Positions 1 through 8,659 of a DNA stretch of 64,000 nt are shown here, piece after piece. Positions within the stretch are counted from its first letter, which is position 1; every line of letters starts with the position of its first letter. This DNA comes from JANLTX01 sp049840835 (GTDB lineage: Bacteria; Armatimonadota; Armatimonadia; Armatimonadales; Armatimonadaceae), in assembly GCA_049840835.1 (NCBI GenBank), contig JASGJG010000001.1, positions 315,874 to 379,873 on the forward strand. The letters run 5' to 3'. The notes beneath the pieces were generated by a model. That model was not told the origin of the DNA. It saw only the letters and a list, made by a program, of their open reading frames with translations, and made no database searches. The position numbers and the translations under genes are program-made.

Positions 1-2
1 TC

Positions 3-440
3 GGCGGCGCTACGTTTACGACCGCTCCCGCCCTTCTGGAGCTTCCCGTGCTCAACACCACAGGGCTTGCGCTACTGCCTGCCGATGCGCTGGTTGGTCG
101 CCGACAGGCTGAGGCACTGAGTGCGCGACTCCTGCTAGCGTTCCGTAGCCGATTGAGCAGTGGGGACCGACAGGGTGCGGAGCAGGCACTGGCGGAACTA
201 AAAGCACTGGGTCGGGAGCATGCCTGGATTGGCGAGAGCGTAGCGGAACTAGAGGAGCTTCTACGCCGCGATGAGGCTATGGCCCGCAAGGAAGCGCTTT
301 ACACATCGAGCCGCCTGCAAGACCGACTGGCCCCGGTAGCGGAGGAAGCCTACCGTAGCGATGAAACCGCAGCGCCTGCCGGTATGCCCGTCTTCCTCCG
401 TCGCAAAGCCGTTCAGGGCCGCGGCAAAACAGATAAGTAA
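3..440 (+). CDS. C-terminal part of a protein cut by the window edge
   Basis: The reading frame is open from the left edge to a TAA at 438-440, so only the last 145 codons are visible. A GTG at 48 is probably internal. The segment is rich in Ala, Leu, Glu and Arg, and looks helical over residues 30-95, ending with an RKEALY-type stretch. That pattern faintly recalls the C-terminal helical region of von Willebrand factor A proteins of the Ca-activated chloride channel type, but no MIDAS motif is in view. The gene ends just before a strong terminator. The function is therefore a weak inference, while the coding status is fairly secure. Confidence 0.6.
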   Translation, partial: GGATFTTAPALLELPVLNTTGLALLPADALVGRRQAEALSARLLLAFRSRLSSGDRQGAEQALAELKALGREHAWIGESVAELEELLRRDEAMARKEALYTSSRLQDRLAPVAEEAYRSDETAAPAGMPVFLRRKAVQGRGKTDK

Positions 441-466
441 CGCGCTGTAAAGCTGTAAAATAGGGG

Positions 467-496
467 GAGGCGGTCACCGGGGTGACCGCCTCTTTT
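467..496 (+). terminator. Rho-independent terminator
   Basis: A perfect 12-bp inverted repeat (467-478 against 481-492) with a minimal loop is followed by TTTT at 493-496. It lies 27 bp after the stop codon of the partial gene and just before the ribosome binding site of the next. Confidence 0.85.
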
Positions 497-515
497 ACCC
501 TAGTTGGAGATTGCC

Positions 516-944
516 ATGATGAGGAAAGCCCTTTTCGCAGGAGCCATATGCTTGATAAGCCTCATAGGCCTCTATATCTATTGGATAAAAAGCAACACCG
601 ATCCCTTCCGTTATCAAACCTACAACGCCGAAGCGACCCGCATTCTCCAACAGGGCACGACAGCAGGCAATATAGAGACCACGTCCGCCTCAGAATTATC
701 TTGCGATGGCAAGGCCTATTTACTACGCTACGGCAAAGATGGCAAGGCCCTCTTTTTTCCCAGCTATATCGACTATTCTGGCTGGGCTTGCGGCTATCTC
801 TTCGACAAACGAGAGTACAAAGATGTCAACAACGGCGACACGATCAATGTGAATCTTAACGCCAGAGACAAATCCCAATCCTTCACCCTCAACTTGATAA
901 AGAAGAAGGGGGAGAATTGGTACTATGTGGAAACCTTCTCCTGA
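516..944 (+). CDS. Small membrane-anchored protein of unknown function
   Basis: I do not recognise a family. The 142-residue product begins with two Met residues and a short basic stretch, followed by one hydrophobic segment (about residues 5-24). The rest is a soluble domain of about 115 residues with two Cys (in an LSCDG and a WACGY context). This implies an inner-membrane anchor or uncleaved signal with an extracytoplasmic domain. The start at 516 is preferred over an in-frame TTG at 504 because GGAGA at 506-510 is correctly spaced. Base composition is lower in GC than the neighbours. It is transcribed alone after a terminator. Confidence 0.65.
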   Translation: MMRKALFAGAICLISLIGLYIYWIKSNTDPFRYQTYNAEATRILQQGTTAGNIETTSASELSCDGKAYLLRYGKDGKALFFPSYIDYSGWACGYLFDKREYKDVNNGDTINVNLNARDKSQSFTLNLIKKKGENWYYVETFS

Positions 945-975
945 GATACACCAGGGCAGTATAGCCTCCTGTTAC

Positions 976-1302
976 CTACTCAGGCTTGGATTCCTCGAAA
1001 CCTTCGTCTTGATTAACGCCATCCGAGACATAGACTGCCTCCGCGTCAGGATGCTTCTCTATGTTGTCTGCCAACCGCTGGAGAACGTCTTCCACCCAAT
1101 CCGGTAGATCATCGCGCTCCAGGAATCGGACTATCTCTTTGTGAAGCATGGTGGGGCTACCGCTGATGCCTTTTTGCGCAAATTGAGCCAGCTCTGGCAG
1201 CGTGCACTCAGTTTGGGCCACAAGCGTTTTTATCTCGCTCCAGCCGCCGAAGTTGCACAGGTCATCGACCACTTTTCCATCGATACCCAGAGACCAGCCC
1301 AT
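976..1302 (-). CDS. Small acidic hypothetical protein
   Basis: A 108-residue protein, mostly helical and acidic, with no signal peptide or membrane segment. No family is recognised. An AAAGGA sequence lies upstream of the ATG. It is 19 bp downstream of the small membrane protein gene on the same strand and probably shares its transcript. The C-terminus is strongly acidic (EGFEESKPE). Confidence 0.6.
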   Translation of the reverse strand: MGWSLGIDGKVVDDLCNFGGWSEIKTLVAQTECTLPELAQFAQKGISGSPTMLHKEIVRFLERDDLPDWVEDVLQRLADNIEKHPDAEAVYVSDGVNQDEGFEESKPE

Positions 1303-1321
1303 AAAATCGTGTTTCCTTTTT

Positions 1322-1648
1322 CTATAGACCGGGGCGCAGGGTGCGCCAGCCGCGAATCGTGAGAATCGTCAACGTCACTGAAAACGCAATCCAGGCCACA
1401 CTCCAGAGCTTCAGGCCAGAATAGAGGCTGTCTTTGATCATCCAGAGTCCATAGGCGCACAAGACAACCGCACCCCAGCGGCGCAAGGAAATCAGGCGAA
1501 CACTGGCTAGAAATAGCCCCAGTACATAGAGGCAGAAGACAGGGTCGATATGCCCACCCAGGCTGAGCATAATCAGTATGCCGAGTACGCCGATGCCTAT
1601 CGCTAGAATCGCCCCGAGCCAACCGAATGTCCGCAACGCCGTTTCCAT
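1322..1648 (-). CDS. Small multi-pass membrane protein
   Basis: The 108-residue product has three to four hydrophobic segments separated by short basic loops, so it is an integral membrane protein of unknown function. The start at 1648 is chosen over an in-frame ATG at 1702 because a GAGAGGATGGGG ribosome binding sequence immediately precedes it. Without the extra 18 residues the protein starts directly before the first membrane segment. It heads a two-gene minus-strand unit with the gene at 976-1302. Confidence 0.6.
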   Translation of the reverse strand: METALRTFGWLGAILAIGIGVLGILIMLSLGGHIDPVFCLYVLGLFLASVRLISLRRWGAVVLCAYGLWMIKDSLYSGLKLWSVAWIAFSVTLTILTIRGWRTLRPGL

Positions 1649-1745
1649 AACCCCATCCTCTCTGACCGGTGTGATGACTGAATTATAGTCACGGGCAGAC
1701 AAGTATCCTGTAGGGCTTAGGTCCTGAATTCGCTGCGCAGTAGTG

Positions 1746-2864
1746 TCAGTCCACCACGAACATCACAGCGGTGCGCTCTAAGAAGTGGTCGCGGGAGTTC
1801 GCATCTAAGATGAAGCGGGCATCGGATTCTGAGAGCACCGGGCAGGTTCTATCGGCTCCGGCGCGGCGCGCACGGATGATCAACGGGCGGTTCCCCGCGC
1901 GGCTCCCGGAGCGACGAGCATCTCCCATGTTGCGGGGGTAGCTCACGATTCCGAACTCATCCACGAAATCCGGGTCTATCTGCATGGTGCCGTAGACCTC
2001 CGCGCCCCGACCATCGCGTAGCTTGGGGGCGCGGCACGGAATCACGCCCAGTCCCCGGCAGTCGATAATCAGTCCTGTGTACTCGCAGCCCGCAGGAGCC
2101 GGTGCGCCTGGCGCATACGGATCAGGTTCCGGGGTAGGCGCTGGAGTTGGGGTGGGTGTGGAAGCAGGTATCACGGCGGGAGTCAGGCTCGCTGTACCGA
2201 CGGCTTCGGCTACGGAGCCCGCACCAGTGAGGGGAGTCTGCACGATGACGCGCCAGATACCGGACTCTTTCAGGAAGGTCTCTTCCACGACATCAGCACC
2301 CTTGACGACCGCGCTGACCTTCACTCGAATATCATCCGACTTCAGGGTGTAGTTGCTCACTCGGGTCTTCGCATCGACTCGGACCTGCTGCACCGCCATG
2401 CCCAGAGTGCGGAGAGCGTCGGCTAAGGCGGCATCCCGAGCGTCTAAGGCATCCTGTGCGCGAGAGCGGGTCAGGCTCGGGGGCGGCAGCGCGCCCAGCC
2501 CGACGGCGCGCGCGAAGCCCTTCTCATAGTCGATACGTCCACGCCCGCTTGCAACCACCTCCACCATGGCGTTTTCCCAGGTGCCCGCACCACCGTTTTT
2601 GCTTTCGGGGAAGACCAGCGCTGCCTGAATTGCCGCCGCGCTTTTGGCAGCATCGGCAGGGGTAGCTTTCGCGACGGCCAGTTTCACGGGCGGAGCCGCT
2701 TTCACAGTGGTGGCTTTAGGAGGAACCACTTTGACTGTTTTTATCGTCTGCTTCGCCACCGAGCGCGTAGGAGCAGGAGCGGGGGCCTTTTTCGGGGGGG
2801 CGCTGAGCAGCCCATAGAGCGGCATGGTGACAAGCAGGCAGTAGCGGAAAAAGAATAGAGACAT
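1746..2864 (-). CDS. LPP20-like exported protein
   Basis: The start at 2864 is set by GGGAGGA upstream and by the signal peptide that then begins the protein (MSLFFFRYCLL, cut near residue 22). Next come a Pro/Ala/Lys-rich linker and a globular segment with features of LPP20-type proteins. A second Pro/Thr-rich hinge (about residues 235-255) follows. The C-terminal domain has a GLIIDCRGLG start, an EVYG motif and a final VMFVVD strand. That C-terminal pattern is, from memory, shared by exported proteins related to LPP20 and flagellar assembly protein T. The role is probably in the envelope, with no substrate known. An upstream in-frame ATG at 2933 would bury the signal peptide. Confidence 0.75.
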   Translation of the reverse strand: MSLFFFRYCLLVTMPLYGLLSAPPKKAPAPAPTRSVAKQTIKTVKVVPPKATTVKAAPPVKLAVAKATPADAAKSAAAIQAALVFPESKNGGAGTWENAMVEVVASGRGRIDYEKGFARAVGLGALPPPSLTRSRAQDALDARDAALADALRTLGMAVQQVRVDAKTRVSNYTLKSDDIRVKVSAVVKGADVVEETFLKESGIWRVIVQTPLTGAGSVAEAVGTASLTPAVIPASTPTPTPAPTPEPDPYAPGAPAPAGCEYTGLIIDCRGLGVIPCRAPKLRDGRGAEVYGTMQIDPDFVDEFGIVSYPRNMGDARRSGSRAGNRPLIIRARRAGADRTCPVLSESDARFILDANSRDHFLERTAVMFVVD

Positions 2865-2954
2865 AGCGCGGCGTCCTCCCGATTTATGCATCGGACAACG
2901 GAAAAGGCGTAGCGTTTCATCCATCCGTGACAACTGTTTCCAGCCGCTCCCGCG

Positions 2955-2960
2955 TATACT
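2955..2960 (+). promoter_or_regulatory. -10 box (TATACT) for the amidotransferase-like gene
   Basis: TATACT lies 10 nt before the ATG at 2971, and no purine-rich ribosome binding sequence lies between. A leaderless or near-leaderless transcript is implied. Confidence 0.5.
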
Positions 2961-2970
2961 GTCTGTCAGT

Positions 2971-3648
2971 ATGAATCCGGCTCGAATTGGTGTTCTGGGC
3001 GACTACGACGAGCAGAAGCCCACGCACATCGCCACCGACCGTGCCCTCCAGGAAGCAGCCCACGATATGGAGCGCTATATAGAGGTAAGCTGGCTGGGCA
3101 CCGATAGGATTCACGACCTCAGCTCGTATGATGCGTTTGTGTGCGGTCCCGGCGGTCCCTATAAAGATCTGGCCAAAGGACTCCAGAGCATTACGGCGAT
3201 ACGGGAGTCTGGAAAACCAACCCTGGGAACCTGTGGCGGGTTCCAGCACATGGCGCTGGAGTTCGCGCACAATGTGCTTGGGCGGCCAGACACCGGGCAC
3301 GCGGAGTATGCGGCAGGCGAGGATGCGCTTCTGATTGACTACCTCTCCTGCTCACTGGTGGGGCAGGTTCGCAGTGTCTCCCTGGTGGAAGGAAGCAGAG
3401 CCTGGGAAGTCTACGGTAGCTCCCCGATTTCCGAGAGTTTCCACTGCCGATTCGGTATCCACCCTGACTTTGTGGAGCAACTCGATACCGCCGGATTCCG
3501 GGTAACGGGAACAGATGAGCAACACGAGCCCCGCATTCTGGAGCTCCAGAATCATCCGTTCTATATCGCCACCCTCTTCGTGCCCCAGATGCGCTGTCTA
3601 CAGGGCGAAGCCGTCCCCCTGTTTTCCGAGCTACTGCGACAGATTTGA
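2971..3648 (+). CDS. CTP synthase C-terminal-domain-related class I glutamine amidotransferase
   Basis: This 225-residue protein corresponds to the glutaminase half of CTP synthase without the synthetase domain. It shows an FVCGPGGP turn, the nucleophile elbow GTCGGFQH with the catalytic-type Cys, and a late QNHPFYIATLF segment providing the His. From memory, close relatives are annotated as CTP synthase C-terminal region-related (seleno)proteins; this copy keeps a normal Cys codon. It probably hydrolyses or binds an amide substrate in the cytoplasm, but no partner synthetase is adjacent. There is no ribosome binding site; a -10 box lies close upstream. Confidence 0.8.
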   Translation: MNPARIGVLGDYDEQKPTHIATDRALQEAAHDMERYIEVSWLGTDRIHDLSSYDAFVCGPGGPYKDLAKGLQSITAIRESGKPTLGTCGGFQHMALEFAHNVLGRPDTGHAEYAAGEDALLIDYLSCSLVGQVRSVSLVEGSRAWEVYGSSPISESFHCRFGIHPDFVEQLDTAGFRVTGTDEQHEPRILELQNHPFYIATLFVPQMRCLQGEAVPLFSELLRQI

Positions 3649-3695
3649 CCCCTTGCTCCTAACTTTTGGTAGGGGGCATTCGGAAAAGCCAGCGG

Positions 3696-3701
3696 TACAC
3701 T
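3696..3701 (+). promoter_or_regulatory. -10 box (TACACT) for the histidine kinase operon
   Basis: TACACT ends 10 nt before the ATG at 3712 with no Shine-Dalgarno sequence between them, like the arrangement before 2971. Confidence 0.45.
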
Positions 3702-3711
3702 AACACCCACT

Positions 3712-5430
3712 ATGGAAACCACGGCGCTGCTGATTCAGCGGCAGGAGAGCCTCCGTACCATTGTCGAGTCCATCTCCAGCGAACTGCACCTGCGCCCTCT
3801 GCTCACCCAGATAGTCCGGCATGCCTGTAGCCTGATAGGAGCCGACAACGGCACGATAGGGCTGGTGGATGAGCGCCGCGATTTAGTGCACACCGAGGCC
3901 ACTTGGAACATGCCCGAGAGCGAACTGGGTGCCGAGATGCCGCGTGGGGTGGGTCTGGCCGGTACCGTGCTGGCTACGGGGGAGCCGCTGGTGCTGGGGC
4001 GCTATGGCGAAGTGGATGCCCCCACACAGCCCACACTGAGTGAGAATGCGGTTATCGGTATTCCGATTCTCTGGCGCGAGAAGCTGATCGGGGTGTTCGG
4101 TATCGGCACGGACGCCTCACGGAGTAAGCGGCGCTTCACCGACGACGATGTAGAGACCCTCACCCTTCTGGCTCGCCACGCGGCGATTGCTATAGAGAAC
4201 GCTCGCCTGTTCGAGTCCGCCGAGCGCGCTCTGGCCGAGACCCAGCTCATGTACGAAGCCAGCGCCAAGCTGAGCGCCGCCGTGAGTGTAGATGAAGTGG
4301 TGGCCGCCTATCTTATGCAGGTTGCAGGTGGGGGGCGGCATGCCTGCACCATTACCCGCTATGAGCGCACCGATGAGCAATCAGAGCCCACCGGGATTAT
4401 TCTCCTGGGCCGCTGGTCACCGGATACGGGCTTAGACCTGCGCCGCCATCGGCATCCTCACGTTCGCGATGTCATTGATGACCTCCTTGAAGGTGGTCAG
4501 ACCGTTGCCATGGCGAATGTGCACACCGATTCGCGTGCCAACAAGCTCCTGCGGGAGATTCAAAAAGAGTCCGGCAGACCCGCCCTGGCACTGATTCCTC
4601 TGCATACCCGTGGCCGCACCCGCCTGGGCCATGTGATTCTGAGTCATGAGAAAGTGCATGTGTGGGAAGAGGACGAGCTGCATCGGTTCGAGATTACGGC
4701 GGCTCAACTTGCCAGCGCCTTAGACTCCCGGTTCCAGCAGGAGCGCCTGGGGGCGCAGAGTCGGCAGATGGCTATCTTCGAGGAACGCCAGCGTATCGCG
4801 CGTGACCTGCATGACTCGGTCACACAGCTTCTCTTCTCCATGACCCTGATTGCGCAGACCGCCGGAGCCGCCTGGAAACGCGACCCGGAAGAAGGCGAGC
4901 GCCGCACCACGCGCTTAGTGGAACTCAGCCAGACTGCCCTGGCGGAGATGCGCGCACTCTTGGCTGAGCTACGCCCGCCCACACCACGACCCACCGGTCG
5001 CGAAGCGCTGGAGTCTCAGGGCCTGGTCACGGCGCTGGCACTGCACTTAGAGGCCCTTCAGGGTGACGGTGGACCCGCATTGACCCTGGATACCCGGCGC
5101 TATCGCCGCGCCGCCTTCGCGGTGGAGCACGCCCTCTACCGAATCGCACAGGAAGCGATTGCGAACGCCCGCAAGCATGCCCTGGCCAGCCAGATGGTGG
5201 TTCGCCTAGCGACTACTCGCGCTGGAGCGACCCGCATGAATGTCATCGATGATGGCATAGGCTTCACTCCTGGCAGTCCTCGTGTGGCTCCGAGTGGCAG
5301 TGGCATGGGCCTCTCCAGCATGACGGAGCGCGCGGCAAAAGTTGGCGGCACGCTGAAAGTGCGCTCCATGCCTCAGAAGGGGACTGCGATAGAGGTAACC
5401 GTCCCTGTGGAGGCGAAAGAGCAACCATGA
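3712..5430 (+). CDS. GAF-domain sensor histidine kinase (NarX/HisKA_3 type)
   Basis: This 572-residue soluble kinase has two GAF sensor domains (about residues 20-165 and 185-340). They are followed by a HisKA_3 dimerisation domain with the phospho-acceptor in RDLHDS (His367). The HATPase_c domain shows an N-box (AQEAIANARKHA), DDGIGF and GMGL with a following GT-rich strand. No membrane segment is seen, so it should sense a cytoplasmic small molecule, redox state or light-type ligand through GAF. It overlaps the response regulator gene by four bases (ATGA), indicating translational coupling and a cognate pair. Confidence 0.93.
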   Translation: METTALLIQRQESLRTIVESISSELHLRPLLTQIVRHACSLIGADNGTIGLVDERRDLVHTEATWNMPESELGAEMPRGVGLAGTVLATGEPLVLGRYGEVDAPTQPTLSENAVIGIPILWREKLIGVFGIGTDASRSKRRFTDDDVETLTLLARHAAIAIENARLFESAERALAETQLMYEASAKLSAAVSVDEVVAAYLMQVAGGGRHACTITRYERTDEQSEPTGIILLGRWSPDTGLDLRRHRHPHVRDVIDDLLEGGQTVAMANVHTDSRANKLLREIQKESGRPALALIPLHTRGRTRLGHVILSHEKVHVWEEDELHRFEITAAQLASALDSRFQQERLGAQSRQMAIFEERQRIARDLHDSVTQLLFSMTLIAQTAGAAWKRDPEEGERRTTRLVELSQTALAEMRALLAELRPPTPRPTGREALESQGLVTALALHLEALQGDGGPALTLDTRRYRRAAFAVEHALYRIAQEAIANARKHALASQMVVRLATTRAGATRMNVIDDGIGFTPGSPRVAPSGSGMGLSSMTERAAKVGGTLKVRSMPQKGTAIEVTVPVEAKEQP

Positions 5431-6086
5431 ATCCCATTCGGCTGCTGATTGTAGACGATCATGAGATGGTGCGCGAGGGCCTCTCGCTCCTGCTCTCTGA
5501 AGCCGAAGACATCTCTATTGTGGGGCAGGCCAGCCGGGGCAGTGAAGCCGTATCGCTCACCCAGTCTCTCGCTCCCGATGTAGTCCTCCTGGACCTCTTC
5601 TTGCCGGATACCAACGGGGTCGAGGTCACGCGCCGTCTGAAAACTGCGGGAAGCACCGCCCGCATCCTCATTCTCACCAGCTCGGCAGAAGGCACCCATG
5701 TGCGCGAGGCGCTCCAGGCAGGGGCCACAGGCTATCTGCTCAAGGACCTACTTCGTCAGGATTTACTCAATGCCATTCGCGCCGCCGCGCAGGGGCGCCC
5801 CACACTGCACCCGGTGGCACAGGCACATCTGGCCCGTGCCGCCGTCGAACCGTCTACGTCGCCGCTGGACTCTCTCACCGACCGAGAGCGCGATGTGCTG
5901 AAGCTGCTTGCCGAGGGCAATGCGAACAAGGAAATCGCCGCCAAGCTCGGTCTGACCATCGGCACAGTCAAAGGCTATGTGAGCATCGTGCTCAGCAAGC
6001 TGGATGTCGCCGACCGCACCCAGGCCACCCTCCTCGCCGTCCGCCACGGCCTCGTCAACCCAGCATCTCCCTCTGCCCCTCAGTAA
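5427..6086 (+). CDS. NarL/LuxR-family response regulator
   Basis: The 219-residue protein has a receiver domain with the acidic pair DD at residues 10-11 and the phospho-acceptor Asp56. A conserved Ser/Thr (LTSS) and Lys (LLKD) follow. The C-terminal LuxR-type helix-turn-helix runs from LTDRERDVL to about residue 205. It is the partner of the overlapping GAF histidine kinase and should bind promoters as a phosphorylated dimer. Targets cannot be read from the window. Confidence 0.95.
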   Translation: MNPIRLLIVDDHEMVREGLSLLLSEAEDISIVGQASRGSEAVSLTQSLAPDVVLLDLFLPDTNGVEVTRRLKTAGSTARILILTSSAEGTHVREALQAGATGYLLKDLLRQDLLNAIRAAAQGRPTLHPVAQAHLARAAVEPSTSPLDSLTDRERDVLKLLAEGNANKEIAAKLGLTIGTVKGYVSIVLSKLDVADRTQATLLAVRHGLVNPASPSAPQ

Positions 6087-6255
6087 TGGAGGGAAAGGGC
6101 TTCTCTCTTATTTTCGATGGCTTCAACATCATCTGCGGCAGACTCTAGACCCAGAATTTCCTCATGCCCAGCTTGCCAGCTGCGATGTCTGTGTTGGCGA
6201 GATTGTTCTCTGGGTGGACGAGGAAACGGTGCTTAAAGAGAGCAATTTCCAGAGA

Positions 6256-6261
6256 TAAAAT
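6256..6261 (+). promoter_or_regulatory. -10 box (TAAAAT) six bases before an ATG
   Basis: TAAAAT is preceded by TTAAAG at 6233-6238 with a 17-bp spacer and followed by exactly 6 nt before the ATG at 6268. Transcription would start on or next to the start codon. Confidence 0.5.
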
Positions 6262-6267
6262 AGTGCT

Positions 6268-6741
6268 ATGGAACTCTCTTGTTGCAAAGGCTGGAGCAAG
6301 GCATTCTGTGTCGCTGTATTAGCTATGGTGAGTGGATACGACCTAACTGTAGGCCGTAACGAACTTGTAAAATTCTTGCATGAGTATATTCCCCATGATC
6401 GGAGCATCTGCAGTACGTTGATACGTTGTTCGCCTCACCCTAGAATAATAATGGGCACGAATCATTTATGGTTATGGGCATTCCTCAGTGCTCTTCTTTT
6501 TCTAGGCGTTTATCGCTTCTGGGGAGGCAGGGAATTTACACGTTTCATAGGTAAACTGTCCGGGATATTGAGTGCCCTATTATTCGTCACTATTTTTCTT
6601 GGTTATTATCTAGAATGTAGGCAGGAGCTGCGTGACAATATTATGCTTGGTGACTATATTATTTTCTTTGTGCCTCACCTAATTTGTGCCTTTCTGCTTC
6701 TGATGCTGTCCCTGTCAGGGTTACTAGAGAGGTCCGAATAG
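6268..6741 (+). CDS. Small multi-pass membrane protein, start uncertain
   Basis: No family is recognised. The C-terminal 96 residues hold three clear hydrophobic segments ending in LLERSE. The first 61 residues, Cys-rich and irregular, look less protein-like. An alternative ATG at 6451 has its own good promoter: TTGATA at 6418-6423, a 17-bp spacer, and TAGAAT at 6441-6446. The 96-residue form may therefore be the true protein. The gene is AT-richer than its neighbours and is closed by a strong terminator. Confidence 0.55.
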   Translation: MELSCCKGWSKAFCVAVLAMVSGYDLTVGRNELVKFLHEYIPHDRSICSTLIRCSPHPRIIMGTNHLWLWAFLSALLFLGVYRFWGGREFTRFIGKLSGILSALLFVTIFLGYYLECRQELRDNIMLGDYIIFFVPHLICAFLLLMLSLSGLLERSE

Positions 6742-6761
6742 GGTAGAAGCATCGAAAAAAG

Positions 6762-6785
6762 ACCCCCGGAGGGACCGGGGGTTTT
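6762..6785 (+). terminator. Rho-independent terminator, possibly bidirectional
   Basis: An 8-bp GC-rich stem (6762-6769 with 6775-6782) is followed by TTTT and preceded by AAAAAA, so it could work on both strands. It lies 20 bp after the membrane protein stop. The 258 bp from here to the next gene hold no other feature I can support. Confidence 0.8.
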
Positions 6786-7043
6786 AGGGGTGTTTGGGTG
6801 TTCAATCGCATCGTCTTTAGCCTGCGGTTGCTCTCGCGGACCAAGGAGGACACCATTAACAATTTAATAGTATGCGGATTTCTCACAAATACGTATGCCT
6901 GGCATAAAAAGCGAAACACTTTTACCAGTAATTTCACTCTGGCGCTTTTGCGGGCAGGTCTAAAGTCCCGGTGCAGTTTGAGTCGAAAGCCCCACAACTT
7001 GGGCGGTACTCCTCCGTTACTATCCCCATAAGGAGAAGCGACG

Positions 7044-8393
7044 ATGATCTCGACCCGACAGGAGCTGCCCGTTCTCAAAGACGCGCCTACCCCAGCATCG
7101 CTGGATATGCCGATTGACTACCAGAAGCTCCGCCATACTCGTGCGGCGCGGTGGCTGCGGGGAACGCTCTACAAAACCCTGGTAGGGGCGAAAGGGTGGC
7201 CCATGGTCTTCCGCGCGCCCGCTCCGGATGCCGGAATGCCCACTGGCACCAGTCCACATCTCTATGTGCATCTACCGTTTTGTAAGCAAATCTGTCCGCA
7301 CTGTCCCTATGTGAAGACCCGCTATGAAGCTCAGCTCCACAAAACCTACGGCGAAGCCCTGATGCAGGAGCTAGATACCTACTTAGCGCAGCCTGAGCGG
7401 GCACAGGCAACATCACTCTACTTCGGTGGAGGAACCCCCACCGAAACCATGGACCTGATCGAGGCCAGTATAGAGAAACTGCGCCCGCTGCTGACCCCAG
7501 ATGCGGAGATTGGCGTGGAAGTACACCCACAGAACGCCACTCCTGAGCTACTGGGGCAGCTTCGTGCACTGGGAGTCACCCGCGTGAGTCTGGGTATAGA
7601 GACCTTCCGCCCAGATTTGCTCAAGAAACTGGCACGGGCCTATACCCCGGAGCAGGCCGAGCAAGCCATCCGTGATGCCAAAGCGATGGGCTTCGAGTGC
7701 GTGGATGTGAATCTTATCTTCTCGATTCCCGGTCAGGACGAAGAGGAGACCGCCGAAGATGCCCGCCGCTGTCTGGCTCTCGGCGTAGACCAGCTTTCTG
7801 CCTATCAGCTCTTTACCTTTGTACATACACCTATTGGGAAGCGAGTGGCGCACAGTAATTTCCAGGTTTATGGCGACCGCCCCAGACTGCGGGCGCAGAA
7901 ACGCTTCAACGATACTTGCCTGGCCGCCGGGCTGGTGCGCACATCGCCGTGGAACTTCTCCCGGCCCGGCGTGGCTCCTTACTCTACTGTAACTCATGAA
8001 GACTATGTGGGCTTCGGGGCAGGAGCAGGTTCCAAGGTAGGGGGTGTGTTCTGGTTCAATACATTCTCGGTCAGCGAGTACGCTGCCCAGCCCCACCCGC
8101 GCCCGGCACTGGTGTTGGAAACCAGCCGCCGCTTCGAGCGAGCGCACGCTCTGTACTGGCAGCTCTACTGCATGCATGTCACCGCCACAGACAGCGCCCG
8201 CGAGTTCCCTTTGCTGTTCTGGGCGCTTCGCCTGACCGGTATGCTCCGTCGCGAAGGAAGCACCTGGCGAGTCACCGAACTGGGCTCCGTCTGGATGCAC
8301 CGGGTACAGCAACTTTTCTCCATCAGCTATATCGATGATCTCTGGGATGCCTGCCAGCGCGAACCCTGGCCCGAAAAAGTGGTGCTGGCATAG
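7044..8393 (+). CDS. HemN/HemW-family radical SAM protein
   Basis: This 449-residue protein has the radical SAM cluster motif CKQICPHC (Cys80, Cys84, Cys87). The SAM-binding GGGTPT follows about 45 residues later, then EVHPQN, LGIETF and DVNLIFSIPGQ strands typical of the HemN/HemW coproporphyrinogen oxidase superfamily. The cluster motif has CPY rather than the CxFC ending usual in HemW, and a 70-residue N-terminal extension is present. It may therefore be a haem-handling or methyltransferase-like paralogue rather than true HemW. The start follows an AAGGAGAAG ribosome binding site. No haem genes are adjacent. Confidence 0.8.
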   Translation: MISTRQELPVLKDAPTPASLDMPIDYQKLRHTRAARWLRGTLYKTLVGAKGWPMVFRAPAPDAGMPTGTSPHLYVHLPFCKQICPHCPYVKTRYEAQLHKTYGEALMQELDTYLAQPERAQATSLYFGGGTPTETMDLIEASIEKLRPLLTPDAEIGVEVHPQNATPELLGQLRALGVTRVSLGIETFRPDLLKKLARAYTPEQAEQAIRDAKAMGFECVDVNLIFSIPGQDEEETAEDARRCLALGVDQLSAYQLFTFVHTPIGKRVAHSNFQVYGDRPRLRAQKRFNDTCLAAGLVRTSPWNFSRPGVAPYSTVTHEDYVGFGAGAGSKVGGVFWFNTFSVSEYAAQPHPRPALVLETSRRFERAHALYWQLYCMHVTATDSAREFPLLFWALRLTGMLRREGSTWRVTELGSVWMHRVQQLFSISYIDDLWDACQREPWPEKVVLA

Positions 8394-8404
8394 AACTGCT
8401 GAGG

Positions 8405-8659
8405 CCATCTCCCTTGAATGCTCACTTCGTGAGCTTCGTCCCTCTTCCCACACCCAGAGGGTACCCGCCCTTCGTACCTCAGGGGGAAGAGGGATAACAC
8501 ACCGCTTACCGCCAATACAGAATCTCGTCTCTGGCGAAGCGCATCGCCGGAGGGAAGCCTCTGTACTGTTGGTAGGTGCTGAATTCCCCTCTTCCAGCGA
8601 GGAACGAGCGAAAACGGGGAAGAGGGGCGAGGCGACGAAGGAGCACTCAGGGGAGATGG
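8405..8659. repeat. Family A nested-palindrome element, copy 1
   Basis: A 255-bp non-coding element begins CCATCTCCC and ends GGGAGATGG, with the terminal inverted repeat continuing imperfectly for about 20 bp. Inside are a small CTCACTTCGTGAG hairpin, a CCCTCTTCC/GGAAGAGGG hairpin and a second CCCCTCTTCC/GGAAGAGGGG hairpin. It starts 12 bp after the radical SAM gene. Two further copies lie at 52818-53060 and 62638-62909. It carries no ORF of its own. Confidence 0.85.

Noticed and set aside
6798..7031. Possible 77-codon gene, or a riboswitch, upstream of the radical SAM gene
   Set aside because: The peptide looks random, and although AAGGAGG occurs inside the region no ATG follows it. I could not find a cobalamin or haem-related RNA motif.
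7044..8393. Naming the gene hemW or hemN
   Set aside because: The cluster motif ending, N-terminal extension and lack of haem-gene neighbours leave the exact family open.
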